A DNA stretch of 64,000 nt from Amphibalanus amphitrite. Taxonomy: Eukaryota; Arthropoda; Thecostraca; Balanomorpha; Balanidae. Positions 35,917 through 46,596 of this stretch are shown in pieces (positions within the stretch are counted from its first letter, which is position 1; the number at the start of each line of letters is the position of its first letter). The stretch lies in NCBI RefSeq assembly GCF_019059575.1, contig NW_024882037.1, forward strand, positions 124,001-188,000. Reading direction: 5' to 3'. The translations under genes were made by a program, and so were the position numbers. The notes under the pieces are model-generated. The model saw nothing but the letters and a program-made list of their open reading frames with translations, searched no databases and was not told where the DNA came from.

Positions 35917-36124
35917 ACATTATCCGCTGTCACAAGGCCAGTCTACTTACGCATTTCCATGGAGTGATGTATTTTTTACTTTGCGCAGACGTGCCGTCAA
36001 CATCTGGTCACGTGAAGTACCTCTCTAGGTCTTTGTGAACACTTGAAATAGTCTTTAGCACGCTTAACATGGCGTCTAAATTTGGTGTCGAAGTATGCAG
36101 GCACACAGGTAAAAATATTGCAAA

Positions 36125-36613
36125 ATGTGCATGTGCAGCAACCATCCTGGTTATCCGCATCACAGCAGTTATAACTACAACCTATCAAGTACCGCGTACA
36201 GTTGGACTGTTTATGCCTTTGTCTACTTTCTTATCTTCATATACTCGCTCAATTGGCTTACCAAGAAACCCCGAGGTCTTCTTATCAAGACAGGATGCTG
36301 TGGTGGCTGTCAAAAGCGCGGTGGGTGCCGCGGTCTGACGGGCAAGTCCATTGTGCCGGCCGGGATGGCCCTGAGCCCCAACTGCTGGCGTGGTCAGCGG
36401 CTGGTCTGTCAGTCGCGCTCGTCTCGGAGCGTGTCACACTCGCCAGTCCGACGGCCTGCTAGCAGAGCGTCGTCCAGTCGCAGTCGTCAGTCCACTCCGC
36501 CATACCGTGCCCGGTCGCGCGGTTCGTTGGACCAACGCTGGCGCTCCCATCCCAGCGGCGATCCTTTCCGCTTCCACCGCAGTCGACTGGCACAGACGAC
36601 GTTTTACCCGTGA
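36125..36613 (+). CDS. Small cysteine- and Arg/Ser-rich single-pass membrane protein, copy B
   Basis: An open frame of 162 residues, 208 bases downstream of copy A and in the same orientation, unrecognised but clearly a paralogue. It starts MCMC, has a Tyr/Asn/Ser/His-rich segment to residue 26, a membrane segment at about 27-45 (VYAFVYFLIFIYSLNWL), CCGGC at 58-62, MALSPNC, and a long tail rich in Arg-Ser pairs (SRSSRSVSHSP, SRASSSRSRQS), ending TTFYP like copy A. The tail is longer than in A. A possible short upstream exon (ATG at 36069, donor-like GTAAAA at 36110) could give an alternative N-terminus, but the MCMC shared with copy A supports the start at 36125. The pair looks like a tandem duplication. 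Function unknown. An SR-type tail usually means phosphorylation or RNA binding, yet here it is tethered behind a membrane segment, so I do not infer either. Confidence 0.72.
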   Translation: MCMCSNHPGYPHHSSYNYNLSSTAYSWTVYAFVYFLIFIYSLNWLTKKPRGLLIKTGCCGGCQKRGGCRGLTGKSIVPAGMALSPNCWRGQRLVCQSRSSRSVSHSPVRRPASRASSSRSRQSTPPYRARSRGSLDQRWRSHPSGDPFRFHRSRLAQTTFYP

Positions 36614-36864
36614 TGAATTTCCGGATCAGCCTCACCAAATGACCGAAATTTATATGGACATCTTTTCGCGAGCCTCAACTGTATGTTAATCAGCTGTTTG
36701 TCCTTGCACTATCATTCTTTGAGAATGCGCGTGAAATATAAAATGTGTTCTATGCCTTGTCTGCCTTATTTTTATTGATTTCTAAGTGTAGGTCAGCGTT
36801 ATTTCTTAAGCTCCAGGGGATTTTTACGCTACCGTACCTGACGCTAGGGGCCCTTTCCTATTAA

Positions 36865-38097
36865 CCCGCGACCGCCTGGGGGGGGGGATCGGATCCGACC
36901 CCCCCCTCCATTTTTCTTGAATAATTTATGAACTGCTTACGCTATCGACTTGAAACTTGGCATACCTTCTCCCCCATCAATTTGACGTCTCCTGTGCAAT
37001 TTAAAAAAATCCAAATTTTTTTTTAGATATATCGATTTTAGTGATGTAACTACATGGCGTTTTCAGTAAAAAAGTGGTAAATGTTTAAAAAATCGCCAAA
37101 AATAAGGGTTTAAAGCAAATTGCAAATTAAGGACATGGATAGACGCAGCTCAACGATTTCTTTAAAATGGCTATCTCGGATTTTCCATAAAATGCGTTTT
37201 TTACCCCTAAAAATTCAAAAAACTATTTTTTGGAAAACAGCTAATAAAATCCAAAATTTTGAAAATTCCCAAAAAACCGGAATATATGTTATAGAGCTGT
37301 ATTAGAACATTAGATGTCCCAAATTTCATCTTTCTATCTTGATTTGTGACCCCCAAATTGTAAAAAATAGCTCCAACATGCATAGGGCATGGTGACGTCA
37401 TAAGCATTTTCGTGAATTAGAGGCACTTCTGAACATCGCATGTGAAAACAAATGGCACCACTAGATTCCTGGGACAAAGCTCGTCTATAAAAATGCATTT
37501 TTATGTCAAAAATAAAAAGTTGAAAAAATTGACCTTTTTTCTTAGCCCTCGTTTAGTAATGTATTGTATAAACGATTTTTTTATGCTTTCAATGCACACT
37601 TATCACCAGCACAGTGACTTGGGGTCACATATAACCATTACCATCGGATTCGGCATGAAAAATAAGCCATAAAACATGTGTCGCACGCCCATGTAGCAGA
37701 AAGTGAAAACCGTGACCTTTCGTGACCTGACCTGACCTTGACCCATACTTATGACCCCTATACGCACATGGTACCTACCTTCACTAGGTCTTTGAGGTCA
37801 TTTTTGGTGAGTTTCGAGCAGCAGCTGTCGATTCCGCTGTCCGTAAGCCTAATCATGCAAAACCCCAGAATTTGACCTTTTACCTGACCTTGACCCGAAA
37901 GTTGACCTCAATCTTAAAATCTTAAGAGTGCTTTGGGAAGGTCTCGTAGAGACCTTTCGAACACCGCCTCGCGGGGCTCGATGCGACCATTGGTTCTCGA
38001 GATAACAGGGGGGGGGGTCGGATCCATCCGACCCCCCCCCCCCCCCCAGGCTGTCGTGGGTACGCAAATAGCCCAGGCGGTGCCGGGTTAAGTGTTG
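36865..38097. mobile_element. TTAA element, CCCGCGACCGCCTGGGG ends
   Basis: TTAA at 36861-36864 and 38098-38101. Right end GCCCAGGCGGTGCCGGG. The interior is the reverse of 2762-3935. Confidence 0.9.
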
Positions 38098-38190
38098 TTC
38101 TTAACATCCAATTGGCGGCACTATGGGCATTGCTTTTTTCAAATAGTAACACTGAAATACACCATAAAATTAGAACGTATGACGGTCTTG

Positions 38191-38435
38191 TATAGTCGAC
38201 TACAGAATGATGTTCCACTTTTCACAGGCAAGTATTTGCCTGGTGTGGTAGGCTGTGCCGCATCACACGAGCTGAGTTCACAAATTATAGCTTTGTCCCA
38301 ATGCTCACAATCGACACGCTTGATAAACAGGATAAACAGTCGACACAATCGACACGCGTGATAAACAGCACAACTTAGCGCTCCGGTCAACTGATAGCTT
38401 CTGAGGAGTGGAACATCATTCTGTAGTCGACTATA
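38191..38435. mobile_element. 245-bp MITE with 29-bp perfect inverted repeats
   Basis: Starts TATAGTCGACTACAGAATGA and ends with its exact inverse over 29 bases. The interior carries CGACACGCTTGATAAACAG / CGACACGCGTGATAAACAG as a near-direct repeat. Confidence 0.9.
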
Positions 38436-39632
38436 CCTAATGGGTAAATATTTCTTCCTCACCCTGTATGACGGCAGGCGAGCAACGATAGCGCGCGCCG
38501 CGCATGCCCCGTCTTCCCGATAAGGTGTCTTTGTTCTCCTCTGTCCAGTCCGGTTCCGGAATCAAGTAATGGAAGAAAGGCAGTGCGACTTACAAATGTA
38601 TCAGAATCCTGTAACAAGTAGGAGGCCCGTATCCAGATGTTAGGATGCCCTTGACCTTTGAATAAGTCATGAGCGGGTCCCGCGACATGTATTGGATCGG
38701 ATGTAAAGTAAGCATGTTCTGGGGTGTCCGGGGGGGGGTGCCTCCCAGGGTCCATAATGGATGACGACTCTTCTTTGCAGTCTTCAATCCTGGCGCTAGC
38801 GAACGTCAGAACGCTGTCTTCACGCTAGCTAACATTGGCATTTTAATGTCCGAAGTGTGACGTCAAAACTGCAGAAACGAAGACAACGGACGACAGGAAT
38901 TGAGAGGTTACGTCAGAGTGCACGCCTTAGGACAAGCAGTGTGCAGCATCCATTGGAGATGCGCGCTGGTCATCAGCAGTTCAGAGACGGCCAGAGACCA
39001 GCAACAGTTTAGAAATGAGAAACGAGCATCAGCAGGAAGGGATAAGTGACTGATAACGGAACAAACAAGCCGCAGATGCCTGCATAAGAACATAGTTAAC
39101 TATTCTTGACAGACCGGAGCAGTTCACAGATCGGTCGTGGGTTGGGACATCAGCAATGCAAATGACAACAGCGGACATAAGCCATTCAATGAAGCATAGG
39201 TGTCACGTGTCGCGACTAGCGTGTAGCAACATTGTACTGGAGAACAACCTAGAGATATGTACGAGGTGAAATACCTAAACAGAATGTACATACCTATTCA
39301 TACGTTAGCGGTCCCAGTCCATAGTTACACGTAATCGGTAAAAAACCAACAACTGAGACTACCCCCAGGGATCCTATGTTTATCCATCGGGGATTCAGAA
39401 TCAGCGTCTGACATCAGCAGCATGGTGAATCCCCGTCGTCACCCACAAAGCGCCCACTGTGGCTTTGTTATTCCTGGGGGGAGGTCCAGGGATCCCCGCG
39501 CTGACTCACGTCTGGCGCGATAGTCGCGTCTGGCGTCGGCCGACTGCCGGCCGCGAGCACCGCCCGCACTTCACGCCGGGACATCCGACCGAGAGGAGCG
39601 GCGGCGGTTCTGACGCACCGGTGCACTGCAGG
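38436..39632. other. Segment upstream of the GTPase gene
   Basis: An open minus-strand frame (38459-38755) has no support. The last 130 bases are GC-rich and probably hold the promoter and 5' UTR of the GTPase gene; no TATA-like motif is placed with confidence. Confidence 0.4.
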
Positions 39633-42600
39633 ATGGCGCAGCACGGCGGTACACCGCCCGATAACGCTACGGTGCAGGTGAGCAGGAGGGCACTGCGGGC
39701 ACAGACATGTGAATAGTGCGCCAGGGCTGAAAACGAAGCATTGGCCCTGTTTCACGGCACGCTACAGGGGCTACTAGTGCTACTAGCGCTTTCGGGTTCC
39801 ATCGAAACATAAGCAAACTTCCCTGTGAGCGTCCCACCCAGTTTGTTTCCATAGCAGTCGAAAGCGCAAGCACCTATGCGCTGGTAGCGTGCCGTAGAAC
39901 AGGGCATGTGTGGCGAGGGGTTACGATTTACATCGGTGTGTGACATTCCAGCTCCAAGGTTATACAAATAAAGTGCGATACCTATCAAACGAAGTCTGAT
40001 AAGTTCTGGCACAGAAGTTCAATCATTCATAAAGACCAGGGCCCTATTTCACGGCACACTAGGTAGGAGAGAGCGGGGTCACACGGGCCACGGGGCAATT
40101 GTAATAGTGTTAATGATTCATAAACTTACCAATAGAATGAGCTGATGGCAACACCGAAAATGAGCAGTTCTCTAGGTAGGTACTGCCTTCCCAACGGAGT
40201 TCGAAGCGAAAGTGCGGGTTATGTCGATGGCTGTGCATAGTTGTGTTTTTCAGAGCATTTTGTTTTTTTTTTATCGTTAAATTTGATTAGCTCATTTCCA
40301 CAATTGAAAAGCTTCAGACTTTGTGCAAGCGTTAGCAAGCTTGTCCGTCCATACATCTTCTTCGGTTATTGAGTTATCAAGCTATTTGCGTTCATATTGA
40401 ATTCTCCAGCTAAATTAGTAGGTATATCTATATAGGGGAAGTTGGGGCAATGCCGGAGTTGGGGCAAAGCCGAAATTCGAGATATTTCGAAAACCGTAAG
40501 ACATGGATGCCACCTGTCAGTGATGCTCTGAAGCTTAAGTGACTACAATTATCGCATGTTTGTTACGAGTCGTCATTCGGAATACTTCGACTGTGAGGGC
40601 GCCAAGAGCGTTTTCAAGGTACGTTTCCCTTGTACTACATGCGCCTTTGAAGCTGCATTTCTTACTCATTATGCTACCGTTTGTCTGGCCAATTCGGTCA
40701 AGTAATCTTTAGCATGTCTTTGCATAAGTGTGCTGCCTATTTGAAATTTATACAGCACGTTGAAAAGTTATGGGCCTGCAAATGAAAGTATGGCAGGCTG
40801 GGGTAATGCCGAAAACGTGCGATTACGCACGTGTTAAAAGCACGCTACGTGGACTTTACTGCTGTAGAATAGCAACGCGTATTTTTAGTCACACAAATTA
40901 CACTTTCAACCGACACAACGGCCTGTTACCTATAAGGAATGATTTAGCTGGCATGTTCTTATTATATCACACAATTATAACTTCCAGTGTGCACCGCGTC
41001 CTCAAGCTCTTAAAACGCGTGTCAGCTTTGATGAATTCTGGATAAAGTTTGAGATAAAATGGCAAAACATCAATGTCGGCATTCCCCGTAGATCATTTCT
41101 CCCATTTTCGGCTTTCCCCGCAGTCCGGGGCAACGCCGAAAAAGTCACTTCTTTGATATTTTTAGTTTGTGCGCTTAACGGTATGCGAATTCATCAAATG
41201 CGCCTGGTATGTTTGAAAGGCAAAAGACTGGCCTCTCGAATGACGCCAACAAGAATAGCTTATGTTGTCTACCTTGCGTGCTACGGGCGTCAGAAAAAAA
41301 GTCTTCGGCGTTCCCCCAACTTCCCCTACCTATCGCTGAGCCTGTGCCAGCGAATTCGGCTGCACATTGCCATAACTGGCCCTAACTTGTCAAAAGCGTT
41401 ATATCAAAGGATGTCACAATGAAATGTTTAAGAGCCAATTATTCCCAGTTATCGGTTCCTACATCCAAAGCTGAACGTTGATAAAAAGCAAAAAAAAAAC
41501 TACACACATTTCTCTTCAAGTTGACAGATTGTGTACCTACCACTGCTGTAAATGCTCAATGCTGGGCTGATGCATTCTGACATGGATTCTGACAGGACAT
41601 CTCATGCTTGCATGATTTTATGGGGTTGGAATTTTACAATGTCTCCTGATTTTGTCACTCGATCAATTGCACGAGGTCTTCTCCTACGCAAACTATTTTC
41701 CTACCATATTTTTATACAATAACGACTAACGAGTGTTGACCCATCCTTCATCAACGCTCCTCTTAACTGGTTTTGTCTGAACCATTTCCATGTTTCCCCA
41801 TCTTACCTTGTTTACTAGATCTAGGAAAGTGTTCTACATTTTTAGAAAAGTCGCTAGACCAACGACCTCGCCCGTTTGCTCCCGTTGTTGCACTTAACAA
41901 TGTTGAACGGTCGTAGTGGGAACACGGCTTTACATAACGGCAGATCCTGTCCAACATACAAAGACACGGTTTCCTTTGTAATATAATATTACCTACATCA
42001 GCTTATTGACAAACTGTTTTATTCCTTGTGACAAACTGTTTTATTCTTTGTGACAAACTGCTTAATTCCTTTTCAGAACAACGCTACGCCAGAGGCGATG
42101 CAAATTCTCACTGCCAGCGGCAAGGGAGGCTTCGTGCTGGACTCCAAAAATCTGAAGAGTATCCTCTTGGCTGACGACATCATCGACAAGCCAGCGGTAG
42201 TCATCTCAGTCGCTGGGGCATTCCGCAAGGGAAAGTCTTTCCTTTTGGACATGATGCTGCGCTACCTTACAGCGTCAGACAAGTCCAACTGGATACACGA
42301 GCAGAGCCAGCGGGGCTTCCCGTGGCGAAGTGGATTTCGGAGACACACCACTGGCATCCTGATGTGGTCAAAGCCGATCCCCGTGACCCTATCAGACGGC
42401 ACAGGGGCGAACATTTTGCTGATGGACACACAGGGGACCTTCGACAACAAGTCTACCGTGCACGAGTCGTCAACTGTCTTTGCACTCAGTACGCTGCTCA
42501 GTTCCCTTCAAATTTACAACATCACTGGAAATTTGCAGAACGATGACTTGGAGCACTTGCAGCTCTTCACTGAGTACGGCCGACTAGCGCTGGATGACAC

Positions 42601-43957
42601 CAGCAGCAAGCCGTTCCAAAAATTGTTGATTCTGGTCAGGGATTGGCAATACGCTCATGAGCTTCCTCTGGGTGCTGGGTGTGGCAGCGAGCTGATCAAG
42701 GAGTGGCTGGATACTCCAACTGGGAAAAAGGAGCTGGAGAAGGTACGAACGCACATCAGAGGGTGCTTTGGCCAGATCGAGGGATTCCTGCTGCCGCACC
42801 CGGGGCAGAATGTAGCTAGCAGTCCCAACTTCACCGGCAGCAGCGCAGAGATGGACCCTGTGTTTGTCGAAAAGCTCAACGAGCTGATGCCTCAGATTCT
42901 GGCACCGGAGAAAATGACAGTGAAGAGTATTGCTGGCAACTCAGTCACAGCCGGCCAGCTGTTCACTTTCTTTGAGACTTACGCAAATCTGTTCCAGAGT
43001 GACAAACTGCCAAAGCCAAAGAACATCATGCAAGCGACCGCCGAAGCCAACAATATGGCGGCAGCACAAGACGCTAAGACGCAGTACATCAAAGAAATGG
43101 AGTTCCTGCACAGTGATGATCATCCTTCACTAGAACAGACCGAGCTTTTGGGGAAACACCAGGAAGCTTCAGAGAAGGCCATGAAGGCATTTACCGATCG
43201 CAAGAAAATGGGCGACTGGAAACTGTCAGAGAACTATCGTTTGAGACTGATGAAGGACATTGAAGAGTGGTACAAGTTTGCTGAGCGGGCAAACAACACG
43301 AAGCGCCAAAAGGAGCGGCTCAATGCAGAAAATCACAACTTGGGACTCATTGGGACCTGCAAAATGACCTACATCAATGCGATGGAAGAGGTCGCCGGTG
43401 AAGACGTGGGCTTTGTGCCTCAGAAGGAACTGGACAGCGCGCACGAGGAAGCCAGGAGGAAGGCAATGGATCAGTTTAAGGAAGAACAGAAAGTATTTGA
43501 AGGCATCGAAAAGGACAGCCAGTTTGCCCTTACCCAGGAGATCGACAATGAGTTCCGCCGAATGCTCTTCCACAATGACGTGAAAAAAGATGCAAAGAAC
43601 TTCAAGGCGGCACAAGCGAATATGAAGGCGGTGGGCCAGGCCAAAAGGAACTACCTTTCCATGATGAACGCAATGACAGATGGTGTTGCGCTAACGGTCG
43701 AGGAACTTCAGAAGCGACACGAAAAGTCGATGGAAGTCGCCGTGGATCTATTCGAGTCGCTCAAAGAGGGCGACGAGCGCATCGCGGAAGGTTACCTGGA
43801 GAACATGAAAGATGATATTCAGCGTGAACTGGAGTCGTACTTGAGCGCCAATCGACACAAGCAGGAAATGAAAGAGGTCCAAGAGCAAGTGCTGGCAATA
43901 ACAAAACAACTGGAGGATGCCAAAAAGCAAAGAAAACCCGGGTGCACCATTTTATAA
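39633..43957 (+). CDS. Atlastin/GBP-type large GTPase with triple helical repeat and CaaX box
   Basis: Two coding exons, 39633-39677 (15 residues, MAQHGGTPPDNATVQ, donor GTGAGC) and 42077-43957 (acceptor TTTTCAG), join in phase 0 to give 641 residues. G-domain motifs by residue: P-loop GAFRKGKS 62-69 with the atlastin-type catalytic Arg65, switch I RRHTTGI 103-109, DTQG 132-135, and RDW 203-205 in place of NKxD. The fold and motif wording are closest to atlastins. The family couples GTP-driven dimerisation to membrane tethering or to antimicrobial coat formation (GBPs). After the G domain there is not one middle domain but three repeats of about 95 residues, starting near Tyr352, Tyr447 and Tyr541; in each a His is followed 11 residues later by a Phe (376/387, 471/482, 563/574). 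There is no transmembrane hairpin. The protein ends KPGCTIL, a CaaX box whose final Leu predicts geranylgeranylation, as in some GBPs. The intron holds two transposon copies. The upstream 130 bases are GC-rich and may be the 5' UTR. Confidence 0.92.
39745..39903. mobile_element. Hairpin MITE in the GTPase intron, GGCCCTGTTTCACGGC ends
   Basis: GGCCCTGTTTCACGGCACGC at the left is mirrored by GCGTGCCGTAGAACAGGGC. Inside, GCGCTTTCGGGTTCCATCG pairs imperfectly with CATAGCAGTCGAAAGCGC. A lone terminus, GGGCCCTATTTCACGGCACAC, occurs again at 40041. Confidence 0.7.
40435..41326. mobile_element. TA-flanked element, GGGGAAGTTGGGGC ends, 892 bp
   Basis: TA, then GGGGAAGTTGGGGCAATGCC; right end GGCGTTCCCCCAACTTCCCC, then TA. 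GGGGCAA-type motifs recur inside. It lies in the GTPase intron. Confidence 0.82.
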
Positions 43958-44516
43958 CTGGGCACTTTCAGCGCAGTGGGAAAAAACACGGCAGTGCAGT
44001 GCACCAGATATTTGAGTAGTACTCACCATATTTGGATTTACAGAATAATTCTGCGCAGTTGCAGCAATCAAAGCCCTGCCAGAGCGATCGAAGATGCAAG
44101 TGCTTGTGATGCGATACTTTATAGTATGAGCCTTAGGATATTTTTTCATTTAGTTTTTTTTTTGTCCTGGGGACTGATTCGTTTCACTGAGCTGTTTGGC
44201 GATAGCGGCTGCCTTTATCTTCCCTGTGTAAATTGATGCTTCTTGACTGCCACCACTGTCACCATTCGCCGAGCAAACTGGACTCTTCAAGTCGTTCGTC
44301 CAATGCGTTGTTTTTATGTTGTACACTTTGCAGTTCATACAGCTTAACGTTCAGATAACCTAAAATGTACACTGCTATTAAGTTGTAATTTGTTTGAAGG
44401 TTTGTATATGTAGAGAGAATGAAGTCTGACGTGATATTTGAACTTTGTATGCAATTAAAGGGTACTGAATCAACTTATGATTGCTTATCTCAAAATGAAC
44501 CGTAAGTAGTAAACGG
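43958..44516 (+). other. Probable 3' UTR of the GTPase gene
   Basis: Repeat-poor sequence with a possible ATTAAA signal at 44453-44458, just before the repeat array begins. Nothing else is recognised. Confidence 0.4.
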
Positions 44517-44790
44517 CCCAGTAAACATGCCAACGTCGGCCCTACGTCGGTTCAACCTCGGCCCGACATCGGCTGGACGTCGGGTATGCCCGCATGCTCC
44601 GACGTCCAGCCGAAGTCCAGCCGACGTCGAGCCGACGTCGGGCCGAGGTCGTTTGCCGAGGTTGACGAGATCGTTTTTCGTTGGACCGACGGGGCCGACG
44701 TCGGCATGTTTATTGGGACAACGCGCCAAAAATATCAACCGGCGGCGGGATTCGAGCCCCCCAGTCGCCGACGTCGGCATGCTTACTGGG
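44517..44790. repeat. Palindromic GACGTCGG array bounded by CCCAGTAAACATGCC
   Basis: Starts CCCAGTAAACATGCCAACG. The body is made of overlapping palindromes CCGACGTCGG, GGCCGACGTCGGC and TCGGCTGGACGTCGG. The right terminus GACGTCGGCATGTTTATTGGG (44716) is duplicated, with its neighbour, at 44768-44790. Confidence 0.88.
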
Positions 44791-44807
44791 ACAACACGCC
44801 AAAAGCA

Positions 44808-44882
44808 CCAGCCGGCGATGGGATTCGAACCCTGTGTCATTTAAACGCGAGGTTAGTGCGTTAGCCACTACACCACGCAGCC
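44808..44882 (-). ncRNA. tRNA-derived element (SINE head or tRNA pseudogene)
   Basis: On the minus strand an A-box TGGTGTAGTGGCTAACG and a perfect B-box GGTTCGAATCC lie at normal tRNA spacing. The acceptor and anticodon stems do not pair well, so this is not a working tRNA. A second B-box-like GGGCTCGAATCCC occurs at about 44740-44754 inside a duplicated block. Confidence 0.65.
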
Positions 44883-46449
44883 AGATAGCGAATATAGTTT
44901 GTTTTGTTGGGTTATGCCCTTTCGGTCTGACAAGACCATTTCAGAGCCGGAAGGATGATAGGATGGAGACATTGGTCTTCTTGGCGAGCACCTTGGGTCC
45001 AGTTCATATAGAGTCCCTGGTCTCATTGCTGTTACGTGACACTTATTGGAAAGGGCGACCCCACAATGGATTCATATAGCCACTCTTACACACTTGCACC
45101 AACGTTTCCCAAAGTGTCCCTTTCATAAGTGGCACTTTGGCAAAGTGACACTTGCCGACTGGCCAGTGGCGGCGGATTCGATTTTGGCGTGGGGGGGGGC
45201 AAGATCCCAGTCGAGATGATGTCATAGGCGGATCCAGAAAGGCGTTTTCGACGCTGTAAGGGACATACCCCCCAAAAAAGTGTCCAAAATCCAAAAACTC
45301 CTCGGATTTCGATTCCTTACGGACTTACTGCTGAACAGCAAAAAAAAATCCTGATAAAAGTGTTATTATTAGGAAACATATTTGTCTATTTCGGGCGATG
45401 CAGGGGCCAGGGGAGGGGGAGTAAATATTTGCTTTAAATGCCCGCTCCCTGGATCCGCCAGTGGACGATGTAACGCTTTTCGTATTGCTGTATTAGAAAA
45501 AAGCTCCAATGGGAAAAATTGTGCCATAACCCGATCGCATATCAGATGTTGAAGAACGGTGCCAAACCTTTTGAAGTAGGCGCGCGCTATTCTTTGCAAT
45601 GAGGTAGCTCGTTACCATTTCCTCTGTTCATTTTACGTTCGATTTCCATTTAACCTTCCTTTAAAAAGTATTTCTGAGACAGATATCAACTGAAACTAGC
45701 TCACAGCGGGAGGAGACCGCTCAAACATTCAAAGACAGTCGGTCGCATCTAAACATATTGGGACAGCGATCCGCCAGAAACCCTCCCCAAAGCAGAAGTT
45801 CACCAAATAAGCTTATTTGGATGTAACGCCTCACTCTTGGTGGCGTTACATCCAAAGGTGTAACGCCCATAATGAGCTAGCTCACCGAGACGAGCTGTCT
45901 CGATGGGTTTATATAGTAAGCCTACAGCAAGGCTTAACTAAGGCCCAAACGCTCGTCAAGCTGGGAACGGAGGGTGAGGGAGCGCGGCGGCGGGCTGAGG
46001 TGAAGGAACGGTGGACTGGAACGGGAATCCAGAAGCTCTGGGCGGGGCGTTTCTTTATTAGGGCTTTAGGGTGTGCTGACTGCGGTAAGGTCCAAATTAT
46101 CACACCAAATTTTGCCACGACATCTACCGGTTCAGGCACTCGAGAATCAGTGGCCAGTGATATCTGCAAAGACGAAGCATTTCCAACCCAGCTTCAGCCT
46201 GGTGTCAGGGCGCCTCAGGTGGCTTTAATTACAGTTGCACATACCAAACGACCTTAGTGCAGCCAGTCTGTGGCCGAAACCATTCGGAACAGACTTCAAC
46301 GAAATGTGAGACAAGGTTAGTGCTATCGTTAAGTGCCATTATAGACTTGGGCCCCGTTGGCTTGACCCACTGGAAGGTGGTAGCTATCCGACGCTGCGGG
46401 GCATACTCATTTTTCCAAAATGCCTTAGATTTTGCTTTCGTGTTCATAG
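44883..46449. other. Unassigned segment with one unsupported open frame
   Basis: A GGCGGATTCG / GATCCGCCAGTGG-ended MITE relic spans about 45166-45464. The 146-codon frame at 45817-46257 starts inside a short GGCGTTACATCCAA hairpin and has no recognised features. Confidence 0.4.
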
Positions 46450-46596
46450 GCGGCGGAACGGGGAGGGCACCGGGGCACCGTGCCCCCTTTGATTTTGGCA
46501 TTTTAACGTTAGCCCTATGGGCGTTGCATGGAAAGAATGGGACCAAAAGTCGGCAGTGCCCCCCCCCCCCCCCCTAATTGAAGGTGTTCCGCCGCT
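46450..46596. mobile_element. 147-bp MITE, CGGCGGAAC ends, copy 3
   Basis: Nearly identical to 6652-6790: GCATGGAAAGAATGGGACC, a C-tract, and GTTCCGCCGCTACTG at the right end. Confidence 0.85.

Noticed and set aside
44808-44882. A functional tRNA gene
   Set aside because: The A and B boxes are good but the acceptor and anticodon stems do not pair, so only a tRNA-derived element is claimed.
45817-46257. 146-codon open frame
   Set aside because: Starts in a short hairpin, has no recognisable domain and no paralogue in the window; composition does not separate it from flanks.
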